This document shows, piece after piece, positions 18,801 to 27,013 of a stretch of DNA of 44,374 bases (position 1 is its first letter; every line of letters begins with the position of its first letter). This DNA is from an uncultured Bacilli bacterium (GTDB lineage Bacteria > Bacillota_I > Bacilli_A > RF39 > UBA660). The position numbers and the translations under genes were made by a program. The DNA lies in assembly GCA_934097015.1 (NCBI GenBank), contig CAKONF010000007.1, positions 1 through 44,374 of the forward strand. The letters run 5' to 3'. Below the pieces are notes generated by a model, which was given only the letters and a program-made list of their open reading frames with translations, did no database searches and was not told the DNA's origin.

Positions 18801-19403
18801 CTACTTCCTTTCTTTTATCAATTTTTTTTGTTTATTTAGGTCAATTTTTTTCATTACAATATCTGCTATTTCTTCTGGAGATAAGTGTTCAGTATCAACT
18901 ACTATATAATTAAAACCACTATTTAGTAAAAATTGTTCCATCTTATCATAACCATAATCATATATTGCACAATTAGACAAATCTTTATCTTTAGCATCAC
19001 GATTATGAATTCTATCAATTCTCGTAGATACACTTGCCTTTAACAAAACAGTTAAATCAGGTTCTCCACACAATTTTATTAATTCTTGATGAAGTGACAT
19101 TGTTTCATCATTACCATGCCAATAATAATTTGATACAAAATGTCTATCATAAATGATATTTTGAGTTAAATCACATCTTGTTCCATATAATATTCCCAAA
19201 CCATAGAATAATGTTAAAAGCGCCTCATCTTCAGTTTCATAGATTTTCCATTCTAAATCTTTAAGTTGTGACTCATTTATATTTAAAGTATCAAATAAAA
19301 ACTTAAATGGTTTATCAACATATTTATATCCTAGTCTATCAGCTAATATTTTTGAAAGTGTTGTTTTTCCACTACCATCCATTCCTTCAACTGCAATTCT
19401 CAT
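18801..19403 (-). CDS. Thymidylate kinase / deoxynucleoside kinase-like protein
   Basis: This 200-residue P-loop kinase has Walker A in VEGMDGSGKTTL (about 5-16), a DRH motif (YDRHFVSNYY, base/sugar specificity region) and a LID region RIHNRDAKDKD. It resembles dTMP kinase and dNK-type proteins. The expected thymidylate kinase DR(Y/H) motif is present, but the rest is divergent. A duplicate role to a housekeeping tmk elsewhere in the genome is likely, pointing to phosphorylation of a pathway nucleotide. It lies between NUDIX and ASCH genes, which also suit nucleotide chemistry. Confidence 0.72.
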   Translation of the reverse strand: MRIAVEGMDGSGKTTLSKILADRLGYKYVDKPFKFLFDTLNINESQLKDLEWKIYETEDEALLTLFYGLGILYGTRCDLTQNIIYDRHFVSNYYWHGNDETMSLHQELIKLCGEPDLTVLLKASVSTRIDRIHNRDAKDKDLSNCAIYDYGYDKMEQFLLNSGFNYIVVDTEHLSPEEIADIVMKKIDLNKQKKLIKERK

Positions 19404-19430
19404 AAACTTTTTCCTTTTCTAATTGCTTTT

Positions 19431-19898
19431 TTAGTATAATTTTAAATCCCATCTTAATTTTTCATCTTGATTTTCATTTTCTTCATATACCATTTCATTA
19501 ATTTCTTCATTCTTAAAAACTTCTAATAACTTATCAAAATCATCTGCCAGTTTCATATTTTTTAATTTATCTTCATCTATCCAATATACTTTACCCTCAG
19601 ATGTTTCTGAGATAATATCACCACTATAGTCATCTGATATAAATAAAATAATTAATTGTCTTTCCTTTTCATTTTTATCATACCAATCTTTAATTCCACA
19701 TATTTTAACAGAATTTAATTTTAATCCAGTTTCTTCATATACTTCTCTTTTAACTGATGGGACAATGCTTTCTCCTAGTTCTATTTTTCCTCCTGGAAAA
19801 GCAACTCCTTTCCAACTTTTTATTCTTTCTTGCACCAATACTTTTTTTGTAATTGGATTAATAATTTTACACATATTCATTAATTTTACAGTTTCCAT
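19431..19898 (-). CDS. NUDIX hydrolase
   Basis: This 155-residue NUDIX pyrophosphohydrolase has the complete box G-x5-E-x7-REU-x-EE-x-GU: GGKIELGES, then VKREVYEETGL. It resembles MutT/8-oxo-dGTP-type members. It is the first gene of the 19.9-12.5 kb operon. I place the start at the ATG at 19898 because AAGGAG lies directly upstream; an upstream in-frame TTG (19967) would translate through the leader hairpin and is not favoured. The NUDIX substrate may be a pathway nucleotide-diphosphate or a damaged dNTP. Confidence 0.85.
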   Translation of the reverse strand: METVKLMNMCKIINPITKKVLVQERIKSWKGVAFPGGKIELGESIVPSVKREVYEETGLKLNSVKICGIKDWYDKNEKERQLIILFISDDYSGDIISETSEGKVYWIDEDKLKNMKLADDFDKLLEVFKNEEINEMVYEENENQDEKLRWDLKLY

Positions 19899-19926
19899 TT
19901 TTTTCTCCTTTTTTGTTTCAATATTT

Positions 19927-19953
19927 AAAAAAGAGGTTCTAAAAAAGAACCTC
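19927..19953 (-). terminator. Leader hairpin/attenuator in front of the operon
   Basis: The minus-strand stem GAGGTTCT / AGAACCTC (8 bp, 5 nt loop) is directly followed by six T, i.e. a rho-independent terminator in the leader of the operon. It sits about 35 bp before the NUDIX start and downstream of the promoter at 19999-20027. The preceding AGGAGGAGGAGG run would pair with the ribosome and could compete with the stem. Regulation by attenuation is inferred. Confidence 0.65.
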
Positions 19954-19998
19954 CTCCTCCTAATCAAATTTTAATCACATAATATAATATTTTTATCT

Positions 19999-20027
19999 AT
20001 CTTAACATTCTCAATTAATAATGTCAA
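19999..20027 (-). promoter_or_regulatory. Consensus sigma-A promoter of the biosynthetic-type operon
   Basis: On the minus strand TTGACA (20022-20027), a 17 bp spacer and TAAGAT (19999-20004). Confidence 0.82.
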
Positions 20028-20093
20028 CCGCTTTATGCCACAACCAGATTTTACAATTTTTTACAGATTTAACTTAATTAATTTCAAAATCTT

Positions 20094-20146
20094 TCAATTT
20101 TGAATAATAGAAAAAAACTTTACATCATTCAGTAAAGTTTTATTTG
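20094..20146 (-). terminator. Terminator of pflBA
   Basis: Minus-strand stem AAACTTTAC / GTAAAGTTT (20115-20140) with T-run, starting at the pflA stop codon. The same sequence recurs at 12271-12325 at the far end of the neighbouring operon. Confidence 0.8.
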
Positions 20147-20859
20147 TTTTCGTAAAGTTCCATAAATTTATTATATAATTTATCACATTCATCTTTATCC
20201 ATTTCAGGTATATTTTCACATGGATATGGTATACCTAACTTTATATATTTTTCTCTTCCCAATTTGTGATATGGAAGAAACTCCACCTTTAAAACTTTTT
20301 CTGTTTTAAAATATTTTTTTATATAATCATTTAAAGATTTTATATATTCTTCATTATCCATAATAGTTGGTACTATAACTTGTCTTATCCAAAACTTCTT
20401 ATTTAATTTATTTGCAACATCTATAAATTCTAAAGATTTATCTGGTAAAAACTTTGTAATTTTTTTATAACCTTCTATTGTTGTATGTTTTATATCAAAT
20501 ATTATTAAATCTACATAATTTAAAAGTTCAATATAATTATCTCCTACACCAGTAGTATCTAATGCAATATGAATATTATTTTCTTTTAATTTTTTACAAA
20601 CGTTAGTTAAAAATTTAGAATGAAGTAATGGTTCTCCACCAGAAAATGTTACTCCACCGTTTTCACCAAAATAATCTTTATTTCTAAGTATTTTATTTAC
20701 CAACTCATCTTCTGTTATATTGTTTTTTCCTTTTTTCCACATTTCTGGATTATGACAATATATACATCTTAAATGACATTCATTAAAAAATACTACTGTT
20801 CTAATACCTGGCCCATCTACTACACTAAATGTTTCAATACTTGCTACATTACCATTCAT
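20140..20859 (-). CDS. pflA: Pyruvate formate-lyase activating enzyme
   Basis: This 239-residue radical SAM protein has the 4Fe-4S motif C-x3-C-x2-C in NECHLRCIYCHNP (about 28-40) and the GGEP SAM-binding motif (TFSGGEPLLH). It abstracts hydrogen from the glycine of PFL to make the glycyl radical under anaerobic conditions. The start overlaps the pflB stop codon by 4 bp (ATGA), so production is coupled to its substrate protein. The short length, without extra ferredoxin domain, fits the true PFL activase class. Confidence 0.94.
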   Translation of the reverse strand: MNGNVASIETFSVVDGPGIRTVVFFNECHLRCIYCHNPEMWKKGKNNITEDELVNKILRNKDYFGENGGVTFSGGEPLLHSKFLTNVCKKLKENNIHIALDTTGVGDNYIELLNYVDLIIFDIKHTTIEGYKKITKFLPDKSLEFIDVANKLNKKFWIRQVIVPTIMDNEEYIKSLNDYIKKYFKTEKVLKVEFLPYHKLGREKYIKLGIPYPCENIPEMDKDECDKLYNKFMELYENK

Positions 20860-23084
20860 AACTTAGTATGGAAAGTTCTTGATATTACTTCCTCTTGTTG
20901 CTTTCTAGTAAGTCTATTAAATCTTACACTATAACCTGAAACTCTTATTGTTAATAATGGATATTTTTCTGGATTATTCATTGCATCTATAAGTGTTTCT
21001 CTATTTAAAACATTTACATTTAAATGATGAGCTCCTTTTTTGAAATATCCTGTTAGTAAAGATACTAAATTATTTGTTCTTTCTTCATCTGTTTTTCCAA
21101 GTGAATCTGGTACTATTGAGAAAGTATTTGATATTCCATCTTTGCAACAATTTTCATAATCAAGTTTTGCAACAGAATTTAAACTTGCTATTGCACCACA
21201 TTCATCTCTTCCATGCATAGGATTTGCTCCAGGAGCGAAAGGAACACCTTTTTTTCTTCCATCTGGAGTTGAACCTGTTTTTGCACCATAAACTACATTT
21301 GATGTAATTGTAAGTACAGACATTGTTGGTTCTGCATCTCTATAACATTTATGTTTCTTTAATTCATTAAAGAAATAATTTGTAAGTTCTTTTGCAATAT
21401 CATCTACCCTATCATCATCATTTCCATATTTTGGAAAATCTCCATCAATTTTAAAATCTACTGTTATTCCATCTTTATCTCTTATTGGAGTCACCATTGC
21501 ATACTTTATAGCTGATAGTGAATCAACAGCAACAGAAAGACCTGCAACACCATAAGCCATATATCTATGAACGTTTGTATCGTGTAAAGCCATAAGTCCA
21601 GCTTCATAAGCATATTTATCATGCATATAGTGTATAATATTCATTGCATTATTATATATTTCTGCAACTTTACTTAATACTAATTTATAATTTTTAACTA
21701 CATTATCATATGTTAAAATGCTTTCAGTATTCTTTTCAATATTATCAAGTACTTTATCACCTTTTACTTCATCAATTCCTCCATTTAATGAATATAGAAG
21801 TGATTTTGCTAAATTACATCTTGCACCAAAGAATTGCATATCCTTACCTAATCTCATTGCAGAAACGCAACATGCAATAGCATAATCATTACCATATATA
21901 TTTCTCATTAAATCATCATTTTCATATTGAATTGCATCAGTCTTAATACTTACTTTAGCACAATATTTTTTAAAATTTTCTGGTAAATGTTCACTCCACA
22001 AAATAGTCATATTAGGTTCTGGTGCAGTATCTAAATTTTCTAAAGTATGTACTATTCTATATGAAGTTTTATTAACAAGAGAAATATTATTATCTAACAT
22101 ACCTCCAATAGAACATGTCACCCAAGTTGGATCTCCTGAAAATAATTCATCATATTCAGGGGTTCTTAAATGTCTTACTAATCTTAACTTTATTATGAAT
22201 TGATCTATTAATTCTTGTATTTCTTCTTCAGTTATTAATCCAGAATTTAAATCTCTTTCAAAATATATATCAAAGAATGCATCTACTCTGCCTAAACTCA
22301 TTGCAGCACCATTGTTTTCTTTTACTCCTGCTAAATATGCTAAGTAAGTCCATTCTACTGCCTCTCTTGAATTTTTTGCTGGTTTTGAAATATCAAAGCC
22401 ATAAGTTTTAGCCATTTCTTTTATTTCTTCTAATGCCCTATATTGCATAGATATTTCTTCACGTATTCTAATTAAATCATCAGTCATTTCTCCAACAAAA
22501 ATATTATTCCATTCATTTAATTTTTGTTCTTTTAAAAAGTCTATTCCATATAATGCAACACGTCTAAAATCTCCAATTATTCTTCCTCTACCATAAGCAT
22601 CTGGTAAACCTGTTAATAATCCTACATGTCTTGCTTTTCTAATATCTTCTGTATAAGCATCAAACACACCTTGATTATGTGTTTTTCTAAATTCATTAAA
22701 ATATTTATCTACAGCTGGATTCAATTTATATCCATATGCATCAAGTTCTTGATAAACCATACGTATTCCGCCATAAGGATTTACTATTCTTTTAAGTGGA
22801 GCATCAGTTTGAAGTCCAACAATAACTTCATTTTCTTTATCTATATATCCAGGTTTAAAAGAATTAATTCCAGACATGTGATTTACATCTATGTCTAATA
22901 CATGTTCATCTAATTCTTCTTTTAATAAATCTAAACATTTATTCCAAACTATATCAGTTTTTTTAGTTGTACCAACCAAAAAATCTTCATTATCTTTATA
23001 TTCTGTATAATTATTTTTTATAAAGTCATTTACATTTACTTCTTTTTTCCAAATATTTCCTTTAAAATTTTTCCATTCTTCCAT
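20856..23084 (-). CDS. pflB: Formate acetyltransferase (pyruvate formate-lyase)
   Basis: This 742-residue glycyl-radical enzyme splits pyruvate to acetyl-CoA and formate. The active-site Cys-Cys pair is in IACCVSAM, and the radical glycine is near the C-terminus in RVSGYSVRFN. Length is typical. The start has a strong Shine-Dalgarno (GGAGGAAG). It points to fermentative, anaerobic metabolism and pairs with the pyruvate kinase at 41413-42813 in the same central route. Confidence 0.96.
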   Translation of the reverse strand: MEEWKNFKGNIWKKEVNVNDFIKNNYTEYKDNEDFLVGTTKKTDIVWNKCLDLLKEELDEHVLDIDVNHMSGINSFKPGYIDKENEVIVGLQTDAPLKRIVNPYGGIRMVYQELDAYGYKLNPAVDKYFNEFRKTHNQGVFDAYTEDIRKARHVGLLTGLPDAYGRGRIIGDFRRVALYGIDFLKEQKLNEWNNIFVGEMTDDLIRIREEISMQYRALEEIKEMAKTYGFDISKPAKNSREAVEWTYLAYLAGVKENNGAAMSLGRVDAFFDIYFERDLNSGLITEEEIQELIDQFIIKLRLVRHLRTPEYDELFSGDPTWVTCSIGGMLDNNISLVNKTSYRIVHTLENLDTAPEPNMTILWSEHLPENFKKYCAKVSIKTDAIQYENDDLMRNIYGNDYAIACCVSAMRLGKDMQFFGARCNLAKSLLYSLNGGIDEVKGDKVLDNIEKNTESILTYDNVVKNYKLVLSKVAEIYNNAMNIIHYMHDKYAYEAGLMALHDTNVHRYMAYGVAGLSVAVDSLSAIKYAMVTPIRDKDGITVDFKIDGDFPKYGNDDDRVDDIAKELTNYFFNELKKHKCYRDAEPTMSVLTITSNVVYGAKTGSTPDGRKKGVPFAPGANPMHGRDECGAIASLNSVAKLDYENCCKDGISNTFSIVPDSLGKTDEERTNNLVSLLTGYFKKGAHHLNVNVLNRETLIDAMNNPEKYPLLTIRVSGYSVRFNRLTRKQQEEVISRTFHTKL

Positions 23085-23134
23085 TTTACTTCCTCCATAT
23101 CATATTTTATATTATATTATAAATCAAAAATAAT

Positions 23135-23158
23135 AAACTGTTGCATTTGCAACAGTTT
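23135..23158 (-). terminator. Terminator between the GGGtGRT gene and pflB
   Basis: Perfect minus-strand stem AAACTGTTGC / GCAACAGTTT with a 4 nt loop, followed by a T-rich tract. It ends the Fe-S-scaffold-like operon. Confidence 0.8.
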
Positions 23159-24155
23159 ACATATTATTCAATTTCTCAAATACTTTTACTGCAACACTTA
23201 CAGTTGCACCAACCATAGGATTATTTCCCATTCCAATATATCCCATCATTTCTACATGTGCTGGTACACTACTACTTCCTGCAAATTGTGCATCTCCATG
23301 CATTCTACCCATTGTATCTGTAAGTCCATAACTAGCAGGTCCTGCAGCCATATTATCTGGATGAAGTGTTCTTCCTGTTCCACCACCACTTGCTACACTA
23401 AAATATGGTAATCCCATTTCAATTCTTTCTTTTTTATAAATACCTGCAACAGGATGTTGGAATCTTGTTGGGTTTGTTGAATTACCTGTTATTGATATAT
23501 CAACATTTTCATGGTGCATTATAGAAACACCTTCTCTAACATCAAAAGCTCCATAACACTTTATTTTATTTCTTTCACTATCACCATATTTTGTTTCTTT
23601 AATTATATTTAATTTATTATTATCATAATCATATTTTGTTTCGACATATGTAAAACCATTTATTCTGCTTATTATTAAAGCAGCATCTTTACCTAATCCA
23701 TTTAATATTACTCTTAAAGGTTTTTTTCTTACAAGATTTGCACTTTTTGCTATACCAATTGCTCCTTCTGCTGCTGCAAATGATTCATGTCCTGCTAAAA
23801 ATGCAAAACACTCTGTTCTTTCATCTAAAAGTCTTTTTGCAAGTTCACCATGTCCTAATCCTATTTTTCTTATATCTGCAACGCTTCCATTTATACAAAA
23901 ACTTTGAAGAGCTTCACCCAAATACTCACATACTTCACTTGCACTTTTTGCTTGTTTTTTTAATGCAATACTTGCTCCGATTATATAAGCATATGGTGCA
24001 TCTTCAAAACAAATTGGTTGTATATCTTTAACTATTTTATATACATCTAAATTATATGATTTACATATACTAATAGATTCTTCAATATTCTTTATACCAT
24101 ACTTATCAAGTAATTTTTGTATATTATCAATTCTCATTTCATAATTTTCAAACAT
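23157..24155 (-). CDS. GGGtGRT family protein
   Basis: This 332-residue protein has the eponymous SVASGGGTGRTLHPDN motif and a conserved C-terminus (GYIGMGNNPMVGATVSVA). The family is known in anaerobic Bacillota next to a NifU-like scaffold, exactly as here, where it starts 2 bp after that gene. Biochemical function is unknown; a role in Fe-S or selenium/sulfur handling has only been inferred from neighbourhood. Gly- and Ala-rich loops (FLAGHESFAAAEGAIGIA) suggest a phosphate- or nucleotide-binding fold. Confidence 0.88.
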   Translation of the reverse strand: MFENYEMRIDNIQKLLDKYGIKNIEESISICKSYNLDVYKIVKDIQPICFEDAPYAYIIGASIALKKQAKSASEVCEYLGEALQSFCINGSVADIRKIGLGHGELAKRLLDERTECFAFLAGHESFAAAEGAIGIAKSANLVRKKPLRVILNGLGKDAALIISRINGFTYVETKYDYDNNKLNIIKETKYGDSERNKIKCYGAFDVREGVSIMHHENVDISITGNSTNPTRFQHPVAGIYKKERIEMGLPYFSVASGGGTGRTLHPDNMAAGPASYGLTDTMGRMHGDAQFAGSSSVPAHVEMMGYIGMGNNPMVGATVSVAVKVFEKLNNM

Positions 24156-24157
24156 TA

Positions 24158-24844
24158 TTATTCCTCCCTTGGATCTATTGTTTTTACTGCATCAGCATAT
24201 CTACCATAAGTTCCAGTAGCTTTACGAATAGCTTCCATTGGTTCTATTCCTTTTTTTATAAAATTCATCATTTTACCAATATTTACATATTTATATCCAA
24301 TAATACTATCGTTGCTATCTAAACCTAATTCAACCACATAACCTTCAGTTAATTCTAAATAACGAGGCCCTTTTTCACGAGTTGAATAAATAGTTCCAAC
24401 TTGACTTCTTCTTGTTGCCCCTAAGTCCTCTAATCCAGTACCTACTTCTAGACCACCTTTAGAAAATGCAGATTGACTTCTACCATATACTATTTGTAAA
24501 AATAATTCTCTCATTGCTGTATTAATAGCATCACATACTAAATCAGTATTTAATGCCTCTAAAATCGTTTTTCCTACTAAAATTTCTCCTGCCATTGCAG
24601 CACTATGAGTCATTCCACTACATCCTATTGTTTCAACTAAAGCTTCTTCTATAATACCATTTTTAATATTTAAGGTTAATTTACATGCTCCCTGTTGAGG
24701 TGCACACCAACCTACTCCATGTGTTAGTCCACTAATATCTTTAATTTCTTTTGCTTGTATCCAACTACCTTCTTCTGGGATAGGTGATGGTCCGCTTTTT
24801 GCATCATTTCTAACTACACACATATTTTCAATTTCTTCTATCAT
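24158..24844 (-). CDS. Iron-sulfur cluster scaffold-like protein paired with GGGtGRT
   Basis: This 228-residue NifU/IscU-like protein has conserved Cys in GVGWCAPQQGACKL and ETIGCSGMTHSAAMAGEIL, the pattern of the scaffold core. The conserved operon with GGGtGRT supports the assignment. I place the start at the ATG at 24844 (AAAGG about 9 bp upstream) and not at the ATG eleven codons earlier. It is downstream of the cotD-like fragment and is separated from it by a terminator. Confidence 0.82.
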   Translation of the reverse strand: MIEEIENMCVVRNDAKSGPSPIPEEGSWIQAKEIKDISGLTHGVGWCAPQQGACKLTLNIKNGIIEEALVETIGCSGMTHSAAMAGEILVGKTILEALNTDLVCDAINTAMRELFLQIVYGRSQSAFSKGGLEVGTGLEDLGATRRSQVGTIYSTREKGPRYLELTEGYVVELGLDSNDSIIGYKYVNIGKMMNFIKKGIEPMEAIRKATGTYGRYADAVKTIDPREE

Positions 24845-24916
24845 AATATCATACCTTTCAAATATATTATAACCCATTTGTTTTGTATTTAAAATATTTT
24901 ATACATTTTTTTACAG

Positions 24917-24937
24917 AAAAAAAGTATCTTAAGATAC
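24917..24937 (-). terminator. Terminator of the cotD-like gene
   Basis: Minus-strand palindrome GTATCTTAAGATAC followed by a run of seven T, immediately after the stop codon of the cotD-like 3' half (24941-24943). Confidence 0.75.
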
Positions 24938-24940
24938 CTT

Positions 24941-25072
24941 TTAGAAATTATTACATTGTCCTTCGTATACATCACATTTTTCATTTTCTTCACAACATGT
25001 ATATTCAGGTGTATATGTATGAGTATATATATGATGATTTATAACTCTTGTATTAATAGGACATACATGTCT
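24941..25072 (-). pseudogene. CotD-like spore coat gene, 3' half (displaced by the mobile element)
   Basis: These 43 codons plus stop encode RHVCPINTRVINHHIYTHTY, then TPEYTCCEENEKC and a tail. The His/Tyr/Thr-rich stretch followed by Cys-Cys-Glu-Glu-Asn is the conserved C-terminal half of small CotD-type coat proteins. It has no start codon of its own outside the element. Joined at the ACAG core with the 5' half at 31662-31802 it gives one uninterrupted 90-codon frame. It is followed by its own terminator. The CotD name rests on remembered family patterns; the split itself is directly visible. Confidence 0.8.
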
Positions 25073-25092
25073 CTGTCCGTTTATGCAATATT
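25061..25092. other. Attachment-site junction (right-hand end relative to the coat gene, att2)
   Basis: CTGT (25073-25076, i.e. ACAG on the coding strand) is the core shared with the other junction. Coat-gene sequence lies below it. Element sequence begins above it with arm TTATGCAATATT (25081-25092), which is the inverted mate, 10 of 12 matches, of AGTATTACATAA at 31640-31651. Confidence 0.7.
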
Positions 25093-25121
25093 TTTTATTC
25101 TCTTTACACAAATTTTAATTT

Positions 25122-25164
25122 TTTTACTATACCATTTTTAAGACTTTTACTATACCATTTTTAA
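25122..25164. repeat. Two perfect 20 bp direct repeats at the recombinase end of the element
   Basis: TTTTACTATACCATTTTTAA occurs at 25122-25141 and again at 25145-25164, a 23 bp period. It lies between the recombinase stop codon and the att junction. It could bind the recombinase or a directionality factor. Neither copy forms a hairpin. Confidence 0.8.
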
Positions 25165-25166
25165 AA

Positions 25167-26702
25167 TTATATATTAAATTTTAATATTAAATTAATTTTT
25201 TTATCTTCAAATATTTCTATTCTATCAATTAGATTAATGATAATATCTCTACTAATGTTATTAAGTTCTAAAACTTCACGAATATACTTTTCTCTATCTA
25301 TATTGTTATTTTGAGTTTTCTCTTTTTTAAATTCTTTTATTTTATCTAATTTTATATTTAATTCAGTTTCCAATTTTATTTTTACTCTGTTAAACTGTTC
25401 TTCACTAATATTTTTATTTAATCTATCAATATATATACTATCTAAATTATCATTTATATTGCTAATTTCCTTTTCCAAATTTTTAATATACCTTAAATTA
25501 TTTTGTTTATCGTTATTAGTATTTATAACTCTATTCAATATACTTTTTTTATCCATATATTTTAAACAATATTCTTTTAACAATTCTAATATTTTATCTT
25601 CCAGTATATCATAATTGTTAGAATGCATAGTACAAACTTTTTGTTTCAAATATGTTCTATAATAATTACAAACTGTATAACATCTATTATCAATTTTTCT
25701 TCTAGGACTAACAGATATTCTATGATTACATTCACCACAATATAGAAGTCCATCTAATAAATGATTTTCACGTTTTTCATTTCTACCCACATTTTTTGGT
25801 ATTAAAGATTGTACTCTATCAAATAATTCTTTATCTATTATTGCTTCGTGAGTATTTGGTACAACTATATAATCGCATTCTTTATTGTATACAACTTTTT
25901 TTATCTTATAATTTACTTTACTTCTTCTATTTTGAACCAAATCTCCAGTATATAATCTATTAATAAGTATATCTTTAATTGTTTTTGGGTGCCACTTGCC
26001 CATATTCATATTATAATTATTTTTCCAATTAAAATTATAATATTGAGCAGGTGTTTTAATATTTTCTAAAGTTAATTTATTAGCAATCTTAAAACAAGTT
26101 AACCCATTTAAAGATAAATCAAAAATGTATCTAACTATTTTCGCTTGTTCTTCATTTATTACTAAATGATTTTTGTTATTAATATCTTTATCATAACCAT
26201 AAGGACATCTACTTCCTACCCATTTTCCCTCTTTTTGTTTTGCTCTTAAACTAGACTTTATTTTTTTAGATATATCTTTAGCATAATAATCATTCATTAT
26301 TGCTTTAAAAGGAGCAATGTCATTATTTGAATTATTTAAATAAGTATCTATATTATCAGTAATAGCAATATATCTAATATTATGTTCTGGAAAATACTTT
26401 TCTAAATAATAACCAGTTTTAATATAATCTCTTCCTAATCTAGACATATCTTTTGTTATAACCATATTAACTAATTTATTTTCTATATCATTAATTAATC
26501 TATTAAACCCAGGTCTATCAAATGTAGTACCACTATATCCATCATCAATATAAATATCATATACTCTTAAATTATTTTCTTTAACATACTGCAATAACAA
26601 ACTCTTTTGATTTGTTATACTTTCACTAACATCGGTTTTATTTTCATCTTCTCTTGATAGTCTTATATATAACCCCACACTATAAACTTTATCGTTTATC
26701 AC
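25167..26702 (-). CDS. Large serine recombinase (integrase/excisionase)
   Basis: This 511-residue recombinase has an N-terminal resolvase domain with catalytic Ser16 in GLYIRLSRED and the conserved DMSRLGRDYI segment. The recombinase domain follows (PYGYDKD..., about 165-280). A zinc ribbon has C-x2-C in LLYCGECNHRIS and a downstream Cys pair (VCNYYRT..., VCTMH). A long coiled coil (about 400-465) precedes the C-terminus, as in TnpX/TndX-type and phage integrases. I prefer the GTG at 26702 because GGAGG lies 5 bp upstream; an ATG four codons earlier lacks a Shine-Dalgarno. It is the only recombinase of the element, lies next to one att end and is the evident agent of insertion and excision. 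No recombination directionality factor was recognised. Confidence 0.93.
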   Translation of the reverse strand: MINDKVYSVGLYIRLSREDENKTDVSESITNQKSLLLQYVKENNLRVYDIYIDDGYSGTTFDRPGFNRLINDIENKLVNMVITKDMSRLGRDYIKTGYYLEKYFPEHNIRYIAITDNIDTYLNNSNNDIAPFKAIMNDYYAKDISKKIKSSLRAKQKEGKWVGSRCPYGYDKDINNKNHLVINEEQAKIVRYIFDLSLNGLTCFKIANKLTLENIKTPAQYYNFNWKNNYNMNMGKWHPKTIKDILINRLYTGDLVQNRRSKVNYKIKKVVYNKECDYIVVPNTHEAIIDKELFDRVQSLIPKNVGRNEKRENHLLDGLLYCGECNHRISVSPRRKIDNRCYTVCNYYRTYLKQKVCTMHSNNYDILEDKILELLKEYCLKYMDKKSILNRVINTNNDKQNNLRYIKNLEKEISNINDNLDSIYIDRLNKNISEEQFNRVKIKLETELNIKLDKIKEFKKEKTQNNNIDREKYIREVLELNNISRDIIINLIDRIEIFEDKKINLILKFNI

Positions 26703-26844
26703 TTTTACCTCCATTCTTTGGGATTTTATAAGTACAATTAGATACTAGCATACTTTTTTTATTTTTACAAATCATATCATTAAGTATATTTACAAATATA
26801 TCATTTAAATTTTTATCTCCTTTTATAACGTTAATTTTATACAT
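26689..26844 (-). CDS. Small hypothetical protein upstream of the recombinase
   Basis: This frame of about 51 residues starts at MYKINVIKGDKNLND and ends IPKNGGKSDKR, overlapping the recombinase start by 14 bp. A G-rich AGGGGGT lies about 11 bp before the ATG. The product is basic at the C-terminus, with one Cys in SNCTYKIP. Its position directly before a large serine recombinase makes it a candidate directionality factor or regulator, but nothing in the sequence proves this. A longer frame from a TTG at 26916 is possible. Confidence 0.45.
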   Translation of the reverse strand: MYKINVIKGDKNLNDIFVNILNDMICKNKKSMLVSNCTYKIPKNGGKSDKR

Positions 26845-27013
26845 AAATGAGACATACCCCCTATCTAATCTTATGAAATTAAATAATTTATTACATAAAA
26901 AAAATCTTGTTTCCAAGACTTATTATTTATAATTATTTCAATTTTATCATATTATAGCATAACAAAATAACATTTTAAGTACATTTCTTTCTTAATTTTT
27001 TCTCATTTTGTTC

